Below, piece after piece: positions 16,837 through 24,967 of a DNA stretch of 64,000 bases. Location: assembly GCA_964581175.1 (NCBI GenBank), contig CAZONI010000007.1, forward strand, positions 26,814 through 90,813. Direction: 5' to 3'. Under the pieces are notes generated by a model. The model saw only the letters and a program-made list of their open reading frames with translations. It had not been told where the DNA came from and searched no databases. Position 1 is the first letter of the stretch, and the number at the start of each line of letters is the position of its first letter. The stretch is from B46-G9 sp964581175 (lineage in GTDB: Bacteria > Desulfobacterota > DSM-4660 > Desulfatiglandales > Desulfatiglandaceae). The position numbers and the translations under genes are program-made.

Positions 16837-17210
16837 AGATCAGTTTCCTCTCGAGGTTTCGCCAGGGCTGAATATGGGATCATTCAGAAGCGACGTTTGA
16901 CCGTTGGATGATAGGAAAAAGAGGAGGTATAAGTCAAGAATAAAACAGCGCTTTTGGTCTGTTGCACGGGATGAGGTCGAGCTGCACGATAAATGCGTAG
17001 TCCAGCGCGAAAAATAATGGTATAAGCTAAAAAGGATACGTTATCATGGAGAAAATGCCGTAACCACCGAGTTCGAAAACAGATTTTTCTGGCCGGCACA
17101 AAGCTCCGAAGGACCGTTGAAATCCTCTGAAAAAAGTAAACAGTTGCATCAAGACTTTTTTCACGCTGGAGAGGAATATCCTTTCCCAGATCCCCTTGAA
17201 GGGTTTCATT
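16837..17210. other. Divergent control region between the two arms of the signalling cluster
   Basis: About 370 bases without a gene lie between the permease and kinase starts. A possible sigma-54 match on the plus strand is CTGGCCGGCACAAAGCTC (GG at 17091-17092, GC at 17103-17104, correct 12-base step), but the rest of both elements is poor. The string TTGGTCTGTTGCACG near 16954 has wrong spacing. No open frame, repeat or terminator is convincing. Confidence 0.4.
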
Positions 17211-18623
17211 ATGAAAACCATTCGGGCAAAAATAGCCGTCTTTTTCGCATTATGTCTTGTCTTTGTAGGAGTGCTCTCCGGCCTCTACTATCAGAACACA
17301 ATGAGCCTCGGGAAAAAGCTTGTTATCATACAAAATTTTGACGATCTCCTGAAAAATATTCTGGAACTGCGGCGGTATGAAAAAAATTTCACCTATTATC
17401 ATGATCCGGCAAGCCTGGACGAGAGTGTATTCTATTTTTTCAAGATCGAGGATGCTTTCAACCGATTCAGGCAAGAGATCACTCAGGTTGTGGGCACGAA
17501 AGAATGCGATGCATTTCAGAGGGATATGAACGATTACAAGGACATTTTGGGACAGAGCATGAGCCTGGCCAAGACGGGCACGCCAAAAATGAACCTTGAA
17601 GGTATCCGTGAAAAAGGCAAGGCCCTTGTGGACTTTGCCCAAAAACTTATCAAAACGAAGCGTCGGAGAATAGAGCGCGCTCTCGGTCAAAGCCTCATTA
17701 TGCCGTTCGCCTCTTTTGCAGCCTTCATCATTCTGATCGCGGTGGTGTTCCAGTTGGTAAACCTCGGTATATTGAGACCCCTTTCCCTCGTGGAACGGGC
17801 AACAGAGGAAGTGGCCAAAGATACCTTCACGCCGATCGTCTACCAGGAAAAAAAGGGGGACGAAATATCGCGCTTGATTGCAGCGTTCAATAAGATGGCC
17901 GAGGAACTGGAATCAAGGCAGGAGGCGTTGCTCCAGTCCCGTAAAATGGCGTCCATCGGAACCTTCACATCGGGTATTGCCCATGAACTCAACAATCCCA
18001 TCAACAATATGTCCCTGATAGTCGAATCCTTGATGGAAGATGATGAGAGAATGGACCACGCTGAACGTATGCGGCTTTACCGGGACCTCATGAACCAGGC
18101 CGACCGATCCAGTGAGATCGTGCGGAACCTCCTTGAGTTTTCCCGGGCAAGGCATTCGCACTTGGAGGAAGTTTCCCTAGAAAGAGTGGTGGATAAAACG
18201 GCCCAGCTCGTGAAGAACGAACTGCGTTTGAACCGAATTACATTTTCCAAAGAAATCCTTGGCCGGATACCACGTTTAAAGATAGATAAGAGTGGGATCC
18301 AACAGGTCTTGCTCAACCTGTACCTCAACAGTATTCAGGCCATGGACGGGGGAGGAGAGCTGAAGGTATTGGTCGGCCTGGATCATGTCAAAAATGAAAT
18401 CAGAATGGACGTGATGGATACGGGAAGGGGAATAGCCCCTGGGGATCTTGAGTCCATCTTCGATCCTTTCTTTTCCACAAAAAAAGAGGGGGAAGGGACG
18501 GGACTGGGACTCTCGGTCTCCTACAATATCATAAAGAAACACGGAGGCCGGATAAGCGTTGAGAGCCGGCCCGGAAAAGGCGCTTGCTTTTCAATATTTC
18601 TTCCTCTGGATGAGAATAAATGA
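17211..18623 (+). CDS. Membrane sensor histidine kinase
   Basis: A 470-residue membrane kinase. Helix 1 is at about 8-27; the periplasmic sensor follows, with LELRRYEKNFTYYH at 51-64, the same motif as the two other kinases in the cluster; helix 2 at about 162-185; HAMP about 187-240; acceptor His258 in IAHELNNPINN; HATPase with DTGRGIAPG and GTGLGLSVSY. ATG 17211 has GAAGGG seven bases upstream; a TTG at 17196 is less likely. Its stop overlaps the NtrC-type regulator start by four bases (ATGA), so the pair is a cognate two-component system. The expected ligand class is small organic or inorganic anions, from the neighbouring permeases only. Confidence 0.93.
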   Translation: MKTIRAKIAVFFALCLVFVGVLSGLYYQNTMSLGKKLVIIQNFDDLLKNILELRRYEKNFTYYHDPASLDESVFYFFKIEDAFNRFRQEITQVVGTKECDAFQRDMNDYKDILGQSMSLAKTGTPKMNLEGIREKGKALVDFAQKLIKTKRRRIERALGQSLIMPFASFAAFIILIAVVFQLVNLGILRPLSLVERATEEVAKDTFTPIVYQEKKGDEISRLIAAFNKMAEELESRQEALLQSRKMASIGTFTSGIAHELNNPINNMSLIVESLMEDDERMDHAERMRLYRDLMNQADRSSEIVRNLLEFSRARHSHLEEVSLERVVDKTAQLVKNELRLNRITFSKEILGRIPRLKIDKSGIQQVLLNLYLNSIQAMDGGGELKVLVGLDHVKNEIRMDVMDTGRGIAPGDLESIFDPFFSTKKEGEGTGLGLSVSYNIIKKHGGRISVESRPGKGACFSIFLPLDENK

Positions 18624-19984
18624 AACACTCCTATGGAATCCACTCCCACTGTGTGGCGGTCATTGACGACGAAACCGTCGCCTGCCGCGAAATAAGGCGG
18701 GCTCTCATGAAGGACCATCATCAGGTAAAAATCTTTCATGACGGGGAATCGGCGTTAAAAGAATTGAGCTCTGATCCCTGCGATCTCGTCCTTTGCGATC
18801 TCAGGCTTCCAGGCATGGACGGCCTGCAAGTCCTCAAGAAAATAAAGCAGGATCACCCCTGGACCGAGGTAATTATCATAACCGCTTACAGCACGGTTGA
18901 AACGGCGATAGAGGCTATTCGTGAAGGAGCATTTCATTATGTAACAAAACCGGTTAAAATGGCTGAACTCAGATCCCTCGTTTCTCGATCCTTGGAAAAG
19001 GTGCGTTTGGTTCAAGAAAAAGAATCTCTCAAAAAGGCTCTTTTTTCCATATCCCGAAAACAGGACCTTATTGGCCGCAGTCATGCAATCATGGAGGTTC
19101 AGAAGCTTGTACGCAAAGTCGCCGACCTGAACTGCAATGTGCTCATTCAAGGAGAGAGCGGGACCGGCAAGGAAATCGTTGCCCGATCCCTCCACTCTCA
19201 AAGCGCAAGACGCGACAAGCCTTTTGTTTCTTTTAACTGCGGCGGTTTCACCCAGGAGCTCATCGCCAATGAGTTGTTCGGTCATGAAAAAGGCGCCTTC
19301 ACAGGAGCTGTGGATACCAAGGTAGGCCTTTTGGAGGCCTCCGACAAGGGCTCTATTTTTCTTGATGAGATCGGCGAAATGCCCACCAGCATGCAAGTAA
19401 AACTACTCAGATTCGTTCAGGAAAGAACCGTTCTGCGTGTCGGAGGAATCAAGCCCATTTCGGTAAATGTGCGCCTGATCGCCGCCAGCAATCAAGACCT
19501 AAAGGCATTGGTGAGAGAAAGAAAATTCCGTGAGGATCTTTTTTTTCGTCTTCATGTCGTCCTCATTTCACTGCCGCCTTTGAGGGCCAGAAAAGAAGAC
19601 ATCCCCATTCTGATCAATCACTTCCTGACCCATTACAGAGCATTATTCGGCAAGAATATCTCAGGCCTCGATCCGGAGGCCATGGAAATACTTCTTCGCT
19701 ATCCTTTTCCCGGCAACGTTCGTGAATTGGAGAACATCATTGAACGTACCGTAGCTCTCGCTGACGGACCTGTTATTCACCCCAAAGACCTCCCCACCGA
19801 CCTCCAGCAGCTTTCCATCAGTGCCCTGGACAACGGTGTCCTTCCGTCTTTGGAAGAAAAGGAAAAGGAATACATTCATCAGGTCCTTATCCATACCAAT
19901 TACAAAAAGGGGCTTGCCGCCGAAATACTAAAGGTGCCAAGGACGACTCTCTGGCGCAAAATGAAAAGATTTGGTCTCGCTTAG
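18620..19984 (+). CDS. NtrC-family sigma-54 response regulator
   Basis: A 454-residue transcription activator with receiver, AAA+ and HTH parts. Receiver: acceptor Asp60 in LVLCDLRLPG. AAA+ domain: Walker A GESGTGKE near residue 178, the sigma-54 contact loop GAFTGA near 224, Walker B SIFLDEIGEM, and the arginine-finger region FREDLFFRL. C-terminal Fis-like helix-turn-helix: LAAEILKVPRTTLWRKMKRF. All parts look intact. The gene overlaps the sensor kinase by four bases. A sigma-54-like promoter lies about 190 bases after its stop and is the obvious target. Confidence 0.96.
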   Translation: MKHSYGIHSHCVAVIDDETVACREIRRALMKDHHQVKIFHDGESALKELSSDPCDLVLCDLRLPGMDGLQVLKKIKQDHPWTEVIIITAYSTVETAIEAIREGAFHYVTKPVKMAELRSLVSRSLEKVRLVQEKESLKKALFSISRKQDLIGRSHAIMEVQKLVRKVADLNCNVLIQGESGTGKEIVARSLHSQSARRDKPFVSFNCGGFTQELIANELFGHEKGAFTGAVDTKVGLLEASDKGSIFLDEIGEMPTSMQVKLLRFVQERTVLRVGGIKPISVNVRLIAASNQDLKALVRERKFREDLFFRLHVVLISLPPLRARKEDIPILINHFLTHYRALFGKNISGLDPEAMEILLRYPFPGNVRELENIIERTVALADGPVIHPKDLPTDLQQLSISALDNGVLPSLEEKEKEYIHQVLIHTNYKKGLAAEILKVPRTTLWRKMKRFGLA

Positions 19985-20171
19985 CTCTGCGGCTTCTGCC
20001 CCTGGTTTCCCCTTTTCAACCTGAAACAATACGCAAAACCCTTTGTTTTCATAAGATTAATCGGCAACGTTCTGTTTTCGTGCACCATTCTTGTTCCAAT
20101 ATGCAACGAATCATTCCTTGCTACCATCAGGCTCATGGCGCTAATTGGCTGAAAATACATGCTAAATTTAC

Positions 20172-20187
20172 TTGGCATGAATCTTGT
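20172..20187 (+). promoter_or_regulatory. Sigma-54-type promoter
   Basis: TTGGCATG, four bases, then TTGT: the GG at 20174-20175 and the G at 20186 have the strict 12-base step, and eleven of the core positions of TTGGCACG-N4-TTGC agree, the losses being C to T in each half. It lies between an intact sigma-54 activator and the USP gene, with a start site expected near 20198. GCAACG occurs at 20064-20069 and 20103-20108 upstream, and TTCGTGCA at 20077-20084 is nearly inverted to it; these could be activator sites. Confidence 0.65.
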
Positions 20188-20234
20188 CTATTGGCTTTGT
20201 GTGAAGAACAGAATTGCTGAGGAGGCGTGAAGAA

Positions 20235-20630
20235 TTGGTCAGTCAAAGGAGAATTCTGGTCCCCCTGGGTCCACAAAGCAAGGACCTGAAAGGTGTCTAC
20301 CATGCACTTGCCCTGGCTGAAAGGATGAAGGCGAAAATTCTCATCCTTCAGATTGAAAATCAGAAGGATGAGAACGGAAGTAACATCTGGAAAGAGAAAG
20401 TCCTGCTTGACCTGGTTAACACCGCTTCGCAGGAGGGACTGGCCGTCTCACATCACATTGCGTATGGGACAGTGGAAAAAGAAATCCTGGAGTTCATAAA
20501 GAATGAGTCCATAGAACTGGTGGTGCTGGGAGAGGAGGATCAAATGGCTCAAGCTCTCATCCGGATCAGGACGAAAGTACCCTTTCAGATCATCCAGGTG
20601 AAAGAAAAAGACAACGTGGACTATCTCTAA
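20235..20630 (+). CDS. Universal stress protein family protein
   Basis: A 131-residue single USP domain. It starts with the beta strand RRILVPLGPQSKDLKGV, has a central ILILQIENQ strand and ends with ELVVLGEEDQ and FQIIQVKEK. The ATP-binding G-2x-G-9x-G(S/T) signature is missing, so it is of the non-ATP type. TTG 20235 is chosen since GGAGG (20221-20225) is nine bases upstream; an earlier TTG at 20214 precedes that site. First gene after the sigma-54-like promoter; the kinase-like fusion gene follows 18 bases later. Confidence 0.8.
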   Translation: MVSQRRILVPLGPQSKDLKGVYHALALAERMKAKILILQIENQKDENGSNIWKEKVLLDLVNTASQEGLAVSHHIAYGTVEKEILEFIKNESIELVVLGEEDQMAQALIRIRTKVPFQIIQVKEKDNVDYL

Positions 20631-20648
20631 AAAGGAGGTTAGCTCAGA

Positions 20649-22169
20649 ATGTCTATTGTTATGATTTCGAGCGCCGCGCATGACGTCGGAAAAGAGCTTG
20701 CCCTGAGCCTTGAGAAAAAGACGGGCTGGCCGTCGTTGAGCAGGACCGAGTTGGTTGAAGAGGCACGGGAGCACGGGATTAAGCTGGGACGCCTCGAGAC
20801 TTCCATCATCAAATCACCGGTTGTGCCTGAAAGACTGGCCAAGGAAAAGAACCTCTACCTGGCGTTCATTACGGCGATCCTCTGCGAAAAAGGCAAAGGG
20901 GGCAATCTGATCTACCAGGGAAGGGCGGGGCACCTGCTCCTGCCCGGAGTCACTCACCGGCTCCGGGTAGGTTTGATGACACCCGGCGAAATGCGGGTCG
21001 AGAACGCCATGCGAGATTTGAGGTTGCCGAGAGAAAAGGCCCAGGTCTACCTGGACCAGTTGGACGAAGACTTCAACAAATGGGTGCGTTATGTTCACGG
21101 TGTGGAGCGATTGGATCCCGCTCAATATGATCTTTTTGTCAATCTTCATAATGTGAGCCTGCCAAATATCTCTGCGACCCTGTGCAGTATGGCCGAATTG
21201 CCGGATTTCCAGCCGACTCCGGTAAGCCTGAGATTGATGGATAACCTTGATCTAACTGCCCGGGCAAAAGTGCTCCTGGCAACCCATGAACTGACCCGGG
21301 ATCTCGATCTGGGAATCCGGGCCGTGGATGGTGTGGTTACCGTCACGTATATGCCCCGTCAGGAAGGCGCAGCCGAAGCCATCTTGGAGGTGCTGCAAGG
21401 GCTCAAGGGATGCAAAGAGGCCAGATGCACAATGGCGGAGACCAATATCCTATGGGTTCAGGAATCATTCAGCGCCGATTCCGAGAACTTCCAGGAAATC
21501 GTCCAGCTATCCCGGCGGTGGGGCGCAGCTGTGGAACTCCTCCGGGTAGCGCCACCAGCACAACGGGTACAGGGCCTCCCTGAAGAAAGTCATGGGATTG
21601 AAAGGATTCCTGTTCAAGGAACAGCAGGAGGAACATACACCGGAGGCGTGGAAGACGACAGCTTTGAGTCTGAGGGAGAGGATAACGGGCTTAGCCACAC
21701 AATGGAAGCGCTGGTATCTATGGGCCGTTCCGCAGGGGGAGAAACAATCTATGGAGCCAAGGATGAAATCATTGACAAGATACGAGGCGAAAGCAACTGT
21801 TCTCTGGTAGTACTGGGAGACTTGTTTCTCGAGAAAGGTCGCGAGGCCCGAAAGCGCATGATACGCGAACTTTCTCTTGCCATCCGGGAACGGTTGAAGG
21901 CGCCGATCATCACCGCTGATGAGATGAGTTCTCGATTCCTTTTCGGCAAAAAACAGGCGATAAAACTTCTTGGTTTTGCTGCCCTGGTCATCTGTGTCTA
22001 CATCCTGGTCTTTTCTTTCCAGAAGCCGATCCTGAATTTCCTGGGCGGAGAAATTCACGAGCAGTGGAAATGGCTGGCATCGATCACCGTGGCCCTGTTT
22101 GTTCCTTTTGTCGCGTATTGCTACAGTGCAGTTACGGGTCTGCTCTTAAAATTGATTGGGATTGACTAG
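20649..22169 (+). CDS. Cytidylate-kinase-like / BON-like / USP-like / two-helix membrane fusion protein
   Basis: A 506-residue composite protein. Residues about 1-195 match the two minus-strand kinase-like paralogues: SSAAHDVGKELALSLE loop, YQGRAGHLLLPGVTHRLRV, KWVRYVHGVERLDPAQYDLFVNL. About 200-265 is BON-like (ARAKVLLATHELTRDLDLG...GLKGCKEARC). About 268-430 has a USP-like pattern (NILWVQES through CSLVVLGDLF and LKAPIITAD). Two membrane helices close it (about 437-458 and 475-500). The protein therefore seems anchored in the inner membrane with the nucleotide-binding-type domains in the cytoplasm. It lies between a USP gene and a TauE/SafE permease. I know of no characterised member; function is open. 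Confidence 0.75.
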   Translation: MSIVMISSAAHDVGKELALSLEKKTGWPSLSRTELVEEAREHGIKLGRLETSIIKSPVVPERLAKEKNLYLAFITAILCEKGKGGNLIYQGRAGHLLLPGVTHRLRVGLMTPGEMRVENAMRDLRLPREKAQVYLDQLDEDFNKWVRYVHGVERLDPAQYDLFVNLHNVSLPNISATLCSMAELPDFQPTPVSLRLMDNLDLTARAKVLLATHELTRDLDLGIRAVDGVVTVTYMPRQEGAAEAILEVLQGLKGCKEARCTMAETNILWVQESFSADSENFQEIVQLSRRWGAAVELLRVAPPAQRVQGLPEESHGIERIPVQGTAGGTYTGGVEDDSFESEGEDNGLSHTMEALVSMGRSAGGETIYGAKDEIIDKIRGESNCSLVVLGDLFLEKGREARKRMIRELSLAIRERLKAPIITADEMSSRFLFGKKQAIKLLGFAALVICVYILVFSFQKPILNFLGGEIHEQWKWLASITVALFVPFVAYCYSAVTGLLLKLIGID

Positions 22170-22246
22170 ACCCGGGATGATTGTCCTGCGAATCAATCAA
22201 GGACGGCAACATGCTTGATTCCTGAGCAAAGCGGAGGAGGTGGAAA

Positions 22247-23365
22247 ATGCATCATCTGGCTGTCCATTTTGTTGACATCAATCTGGCTACCGGCTTGCAG
22301 GTTGTCCTTCTGGGATTCATCGGCGGCGTGCTGAGCGGCTTCATCGGCAGCGGCGGGGCCTTTTTCATGACGCCCGGGATGATGAACCTCGGGGTTGAGG
22401 GCGTGATCTCAGTCGCCAGCAACATCACCCACAAGTTCGGCAAGGCCATGGTGGGATCCAGGAAACATGGCGAGGCAGGAAATGTGGACAAAAAGCTGGC
22501 TGTCTTTGTGCTGGGGACTGCGATTATCGGCATCCAGCTGGCAGTCGTAATAGCCAGCAAGCTCTTTCGTGAAGGGACAGGTCACGGCGCAGCAAAGGGC
22601 GCGGGTGCGAACCTCTACATCAGCATCGTTTTTGCCACCATCCTCCTGGGCGTTGCCTTGTCCATGCTCAGTGACCTGATCAAGACCTCTCGCGAGCCCG
22701 AAGGCGGGGCGGGACCTTCCACAAGGATAGCCGATTTTCTGGCCAGGTTCAACCTTCCTCCCGTGATTCACTTCAAAGTCGCCGACACAAAGGTGAGTCT
22801 GTGGGTTATTTTGGCCGTAGGAACGGCCACCGGGTATCTGGCAGGAACCATAGGCGTGGGAGGCTTCATCGGCGTGCCGGCCATGATTTACGTATTCGGA
22901 GTTCCGACTGCAGTGGCAGCCGGTACGGAGCTCTACCTTGCCATGTTCATGGGAGCATACGGAGCACTGAGTTACGCTTACCAGGGATTTGTGGACATCC
23001 GATTGACCTTGCTGCTCTACCTGGGTTCACTGGTTGGAATCTATCTGGGTGTCTATGGGGTGAAGGTGGTCAATGAGAAGGTCATTCGTCTCGTGACCAG
23101 CCTCATTATTCTGTTGTGCGTCTTAAGCCGAATAATCGCCATTCCCATCTACCTGCGCCAGCTCGGCTACCTCAATATTGATCCTGGATGGGATCGCTAT
23201 TTCAATCTTGTGAGCAAGTTCTTCCTGTTCGCCAGCGGCATTTCGGGCTGTCTTGTCATTCTGTTCTATGTGGTCCGGGCATATAGACAGAGGAGAGAAA
23301 TGCACAGAACCCTGCAATTCGCAGGCGGTTCTCCCGTGAAACGGGGAGAGGCAAGTCCGGCGTAA
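22247..23365 (+). CDS. TauE/SafE-family anion permease
   Basis: A 372-residue polytopic membrane protein of the TauE/SafE (DUF81) family. The two inverted-repeat signatures are GGVLSGFIGSGGAFFMTPGM in the first half and GTATGYLAGTIGVGGFIGVPAM in the second. About nine hydrophobic helices, with a soluble stretch near residues 110-180. Family members move sulfite, sulfonates, sulfate and similar anions; direction and substrate cannot be told. It has a strong ribosome site (GGAGGAGG) and sits between the fusion protein and a lone receiver. The extra C-terminal tail of about 30 residues is charged and probably cytoplasmic. Confidence 0.92.
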   Translation: MHHLAVHFVDINLATGLQVVLLGFIGGVLSGFIGSGGAFFMTPGMMNLGVEGVISVASNITHKFGKAMVGSRKHGEAGNVDKKLAVFVLGTAIIGIQLAVVIASKLFREGTGHGAAKGAGANLYISIVFATILLGVALSMLSDLIKTSREPEGGAGPSTRIADFLARFNLPPVIHFKVADTKVSLWVILAVGTATGYLAGTIGVGGFIGVPAMIYVFGVPTAVAAGTELYLAMFMGAYGALSYAYQGFVDIRLTLLLYLGSLVGIYLGVYGVKVVNEKVIRLVTSLIILLCVLSRIIAIPIYLRQLGYLNIDPGWDRYFNLVSKFFLFASGISGCLVILFYVVRAYRQRREMHRTLQFAGGSPVKRGEASPA

Positions 23366-23421
23366 AAAATCTCTGGGAATTTGTTTACGAATTCCAACTT
23401 CAATCCTGAGGAGGAGAAGAA

Positions 23422-23814
23422 ATGGGAGATGGACTCGATATTCTGGTTCTGGATGATGAGCCAATCGTGGGCGAACGACTGAAACCGGCCCTCGAAAAAG
23501 AGGGACATCAGGTTGAGATCTTTGTCGATCCTAATCGAGCCCTGGAACGAATATCGGAAAAGGCGTTCGATATCGTGGTCACGGACATTCGCATGGATGA
23601 AATGGATGGGATCCAGGTCCTCGAAAAGGTATCGGAAAAGTCAAACCGGACAAAGGTCATCATGATTACAGGGTATGCCACGCTCGAGGTGGCCAGGGAA
23701 TCCCTGACCAAAGGGGCATTCGACTTCATTGCCAAGCCTTTCAAATTGAGAGAAATGCGGGCAGCCATCAAGAAAGCGGCAGAGGCACTCGAGAATGAAC
23801 AGGATGCCGACTAG
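23422..23814 (+). CDS. Stand-alone response regulator receiver
   Basis: A 130-residue lone receiver. Acid pocket VLDDEP, acceptor Asp55 in VVTDIRM, MITGYA threonine and IAKPF lysine are all present. It is nearly interchangeable in wording with the receiver at 12636-13049 (LDDEPIVGxRLKPAL, FDIVVTDIRMDE, GAFDFIAKPF), pointing to recent duplication. A GAGGAGGAG ribosome site precedes it. It has no output domain. The nearest unpaired kinase is at 24968-26404, two genes downstream, and is the likely partner. Confidence 0.93.
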   Translation: MGDGLDILVLDDEPIVGERLKPALEKEGHQVEIFVDPNRALERISEKAFDIVVTDIRMDEMDGIQVLEKVSEKSNRTKVIMITGYATLEVARESLTKGAFDFIAKPFKLREMRAAIKKAAEALENEQDAD

Positions 23815-23877
23815 AAACAAAACAATGACCTCAACAGAGGGAAGAGCCCTCGGGAAAAGCTCCATGCCGGAATTGCC

Positions 23878-23891
23878 GGGTTGTGTTTTGC
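23878..23891 (+). promoter_or_regulatory. Weak sigma-54-like element before the double-USP gene
   Basis: GG at 23878-23879 and TTTTGC ending at 23891 keep the 12-base step of sigma-54 promoters, and the -12 half is good, but the -24 half has only the GG. The site lies in a 130-base gap rich in CCGG inverted repeats. Confidence 0.25.
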
Positions 23892-23944
23892 CGGCCGCTC
23901 TCGCGTACCGGCAGGAAGTCTGAACGAAATCATGGGGGAAAAAT

Positions 23945-24835
23945 ATGCGAATTCTCGTTGCAATTGACCAGAATCCTTACAGCACCAACACGGTCGATGT
24001 AGTGGCTAAATTGGCGGCGAATACATGGGCCAACGTCACCATACTGGGCGTTTTGCCGAAAAGATCTCCTGTGGGAAAGATGGCGACTTCTTCAGAAGGG
24101 TGGGATATGGAACACCCTTTAGCCAGGGCGCTCCTTGAATATCAGAAAAGGTTTCTCGATCATTTCGGGAAGGATGAATGTCCTTATACGCAGCGCGATT
24201 TCGGCTACCAGCTCATTGAGGTCAGAAAAGGCGTCTGGGAAGAACTCTATGTGGCCAAGAATGCCAGAAAAGAACTGAAGGCACGGATACGGCTGGGAAA
24301 TCCTGTAAAAGAGATCCTGGCCGAAGCCCATGAAGAGGAAATGGATCTCATCGTGATAGGGTGCGATTATTCCAGGGGCTGCGAATGGGAAGGAGGGGGC
24401 GGGATTCCCCAAAAAATCGTCAATGAGGCCGCTTGTTCGGTTCTGGTGTCCAAGGAAGAAAAAGATGTGAGCAAAATCGTCTGCTGCCTGGATCATGACC
24501 TGGTCAGCCAGCAATCTCTTGAGATGATCAACCAGCTGGTCACCCTGCACAAGGCTAAGCTCGAGATCATAGGTCTGACCGAGGGCGAGGAACTCAAGGC
24601 CGAGGTCGAAAGGAAGATGGACACCATCCTCAGATACTACACGGCTCGTGGTCTCGAACCGTGGATAGAGATTGTGGAGCTGGCGTCTCTGGATGCCTTC
24701 ATCTCCCAGGAGGCCCGGTGGGGGCTCATGGCCCTCTGGATGGGAAAAAGATCCATGCTGGAAAAGGTTTTTCCCAAGGCCAAGGTAAGCAAGTTGATCA
24801 AAGGCAGCGAATATTCTGTGCTTATCCTCAGATGA
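23945..24835 (+). CDS. Two-domain universal stress protein
   Basis: A 296-residue tandem USP. The first domain (about 1-165) opens RILVAIDQNPYSTNTVDVVAKLA and ends LIVIGCDYSRG...SVLVSKEE; the second (about 170-296) opens KIVCCLDHDLVSQQSLEMI and ends SEYSVLILR. The ATP signature is degenerate in the first domain and absent in the second. Tandem USPs usually fold back as one pseudo-dimer in the cytoplasm. It lies between a lone receiver and a sensor kinase, suggesting that USP proteins here respond to the same signal as the two-component genes. Confidence 0.85.
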   Translation: MRILVAIDQNPYSTNTVDVVAKLAANTWANVTILGVLPKRSPVGKMATSSEGWDMEHPLARALLEYQKRFLDHFGKDECPYTQRDFGYQLIEVRKGVWEELYVAKNARKELKARIRLGNPVKEILAEAHEEEMDLIVIGCDYSRGCEWEGGGGIPQKIVNEAACSVLVSKEEKDVSKIVCCLDHDLVSQQSLEMINQLVTLHKAKLEIIGLTEGEELKAEVERKMDTILRYYTARGLEPWIEIVELASLDAFISQEARWGLMALWMGKRSMLEKVFPKAKVSKLIKGSEYSVLILR

Positions 24836-24967
24836 TTTTGAGGGCGGCTTCACTATCTGCCATCTCTCCATTGGAAGGGTTCGGAATCAGTGAGATGCGA
24901 TGAAAATAGCCGGTTATGGTTCGAAACAAGGTAACTCTGCTGATTTCAGGGAACAAAGGTTCACGAC

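Noticed and set aside
16953..16968. TTGGTCTGTTGCACG as a sigma-54 promoter
   Set aside because: GG and GC are only eight bases apart instead of 12; sigma-54 does not tolerate this.
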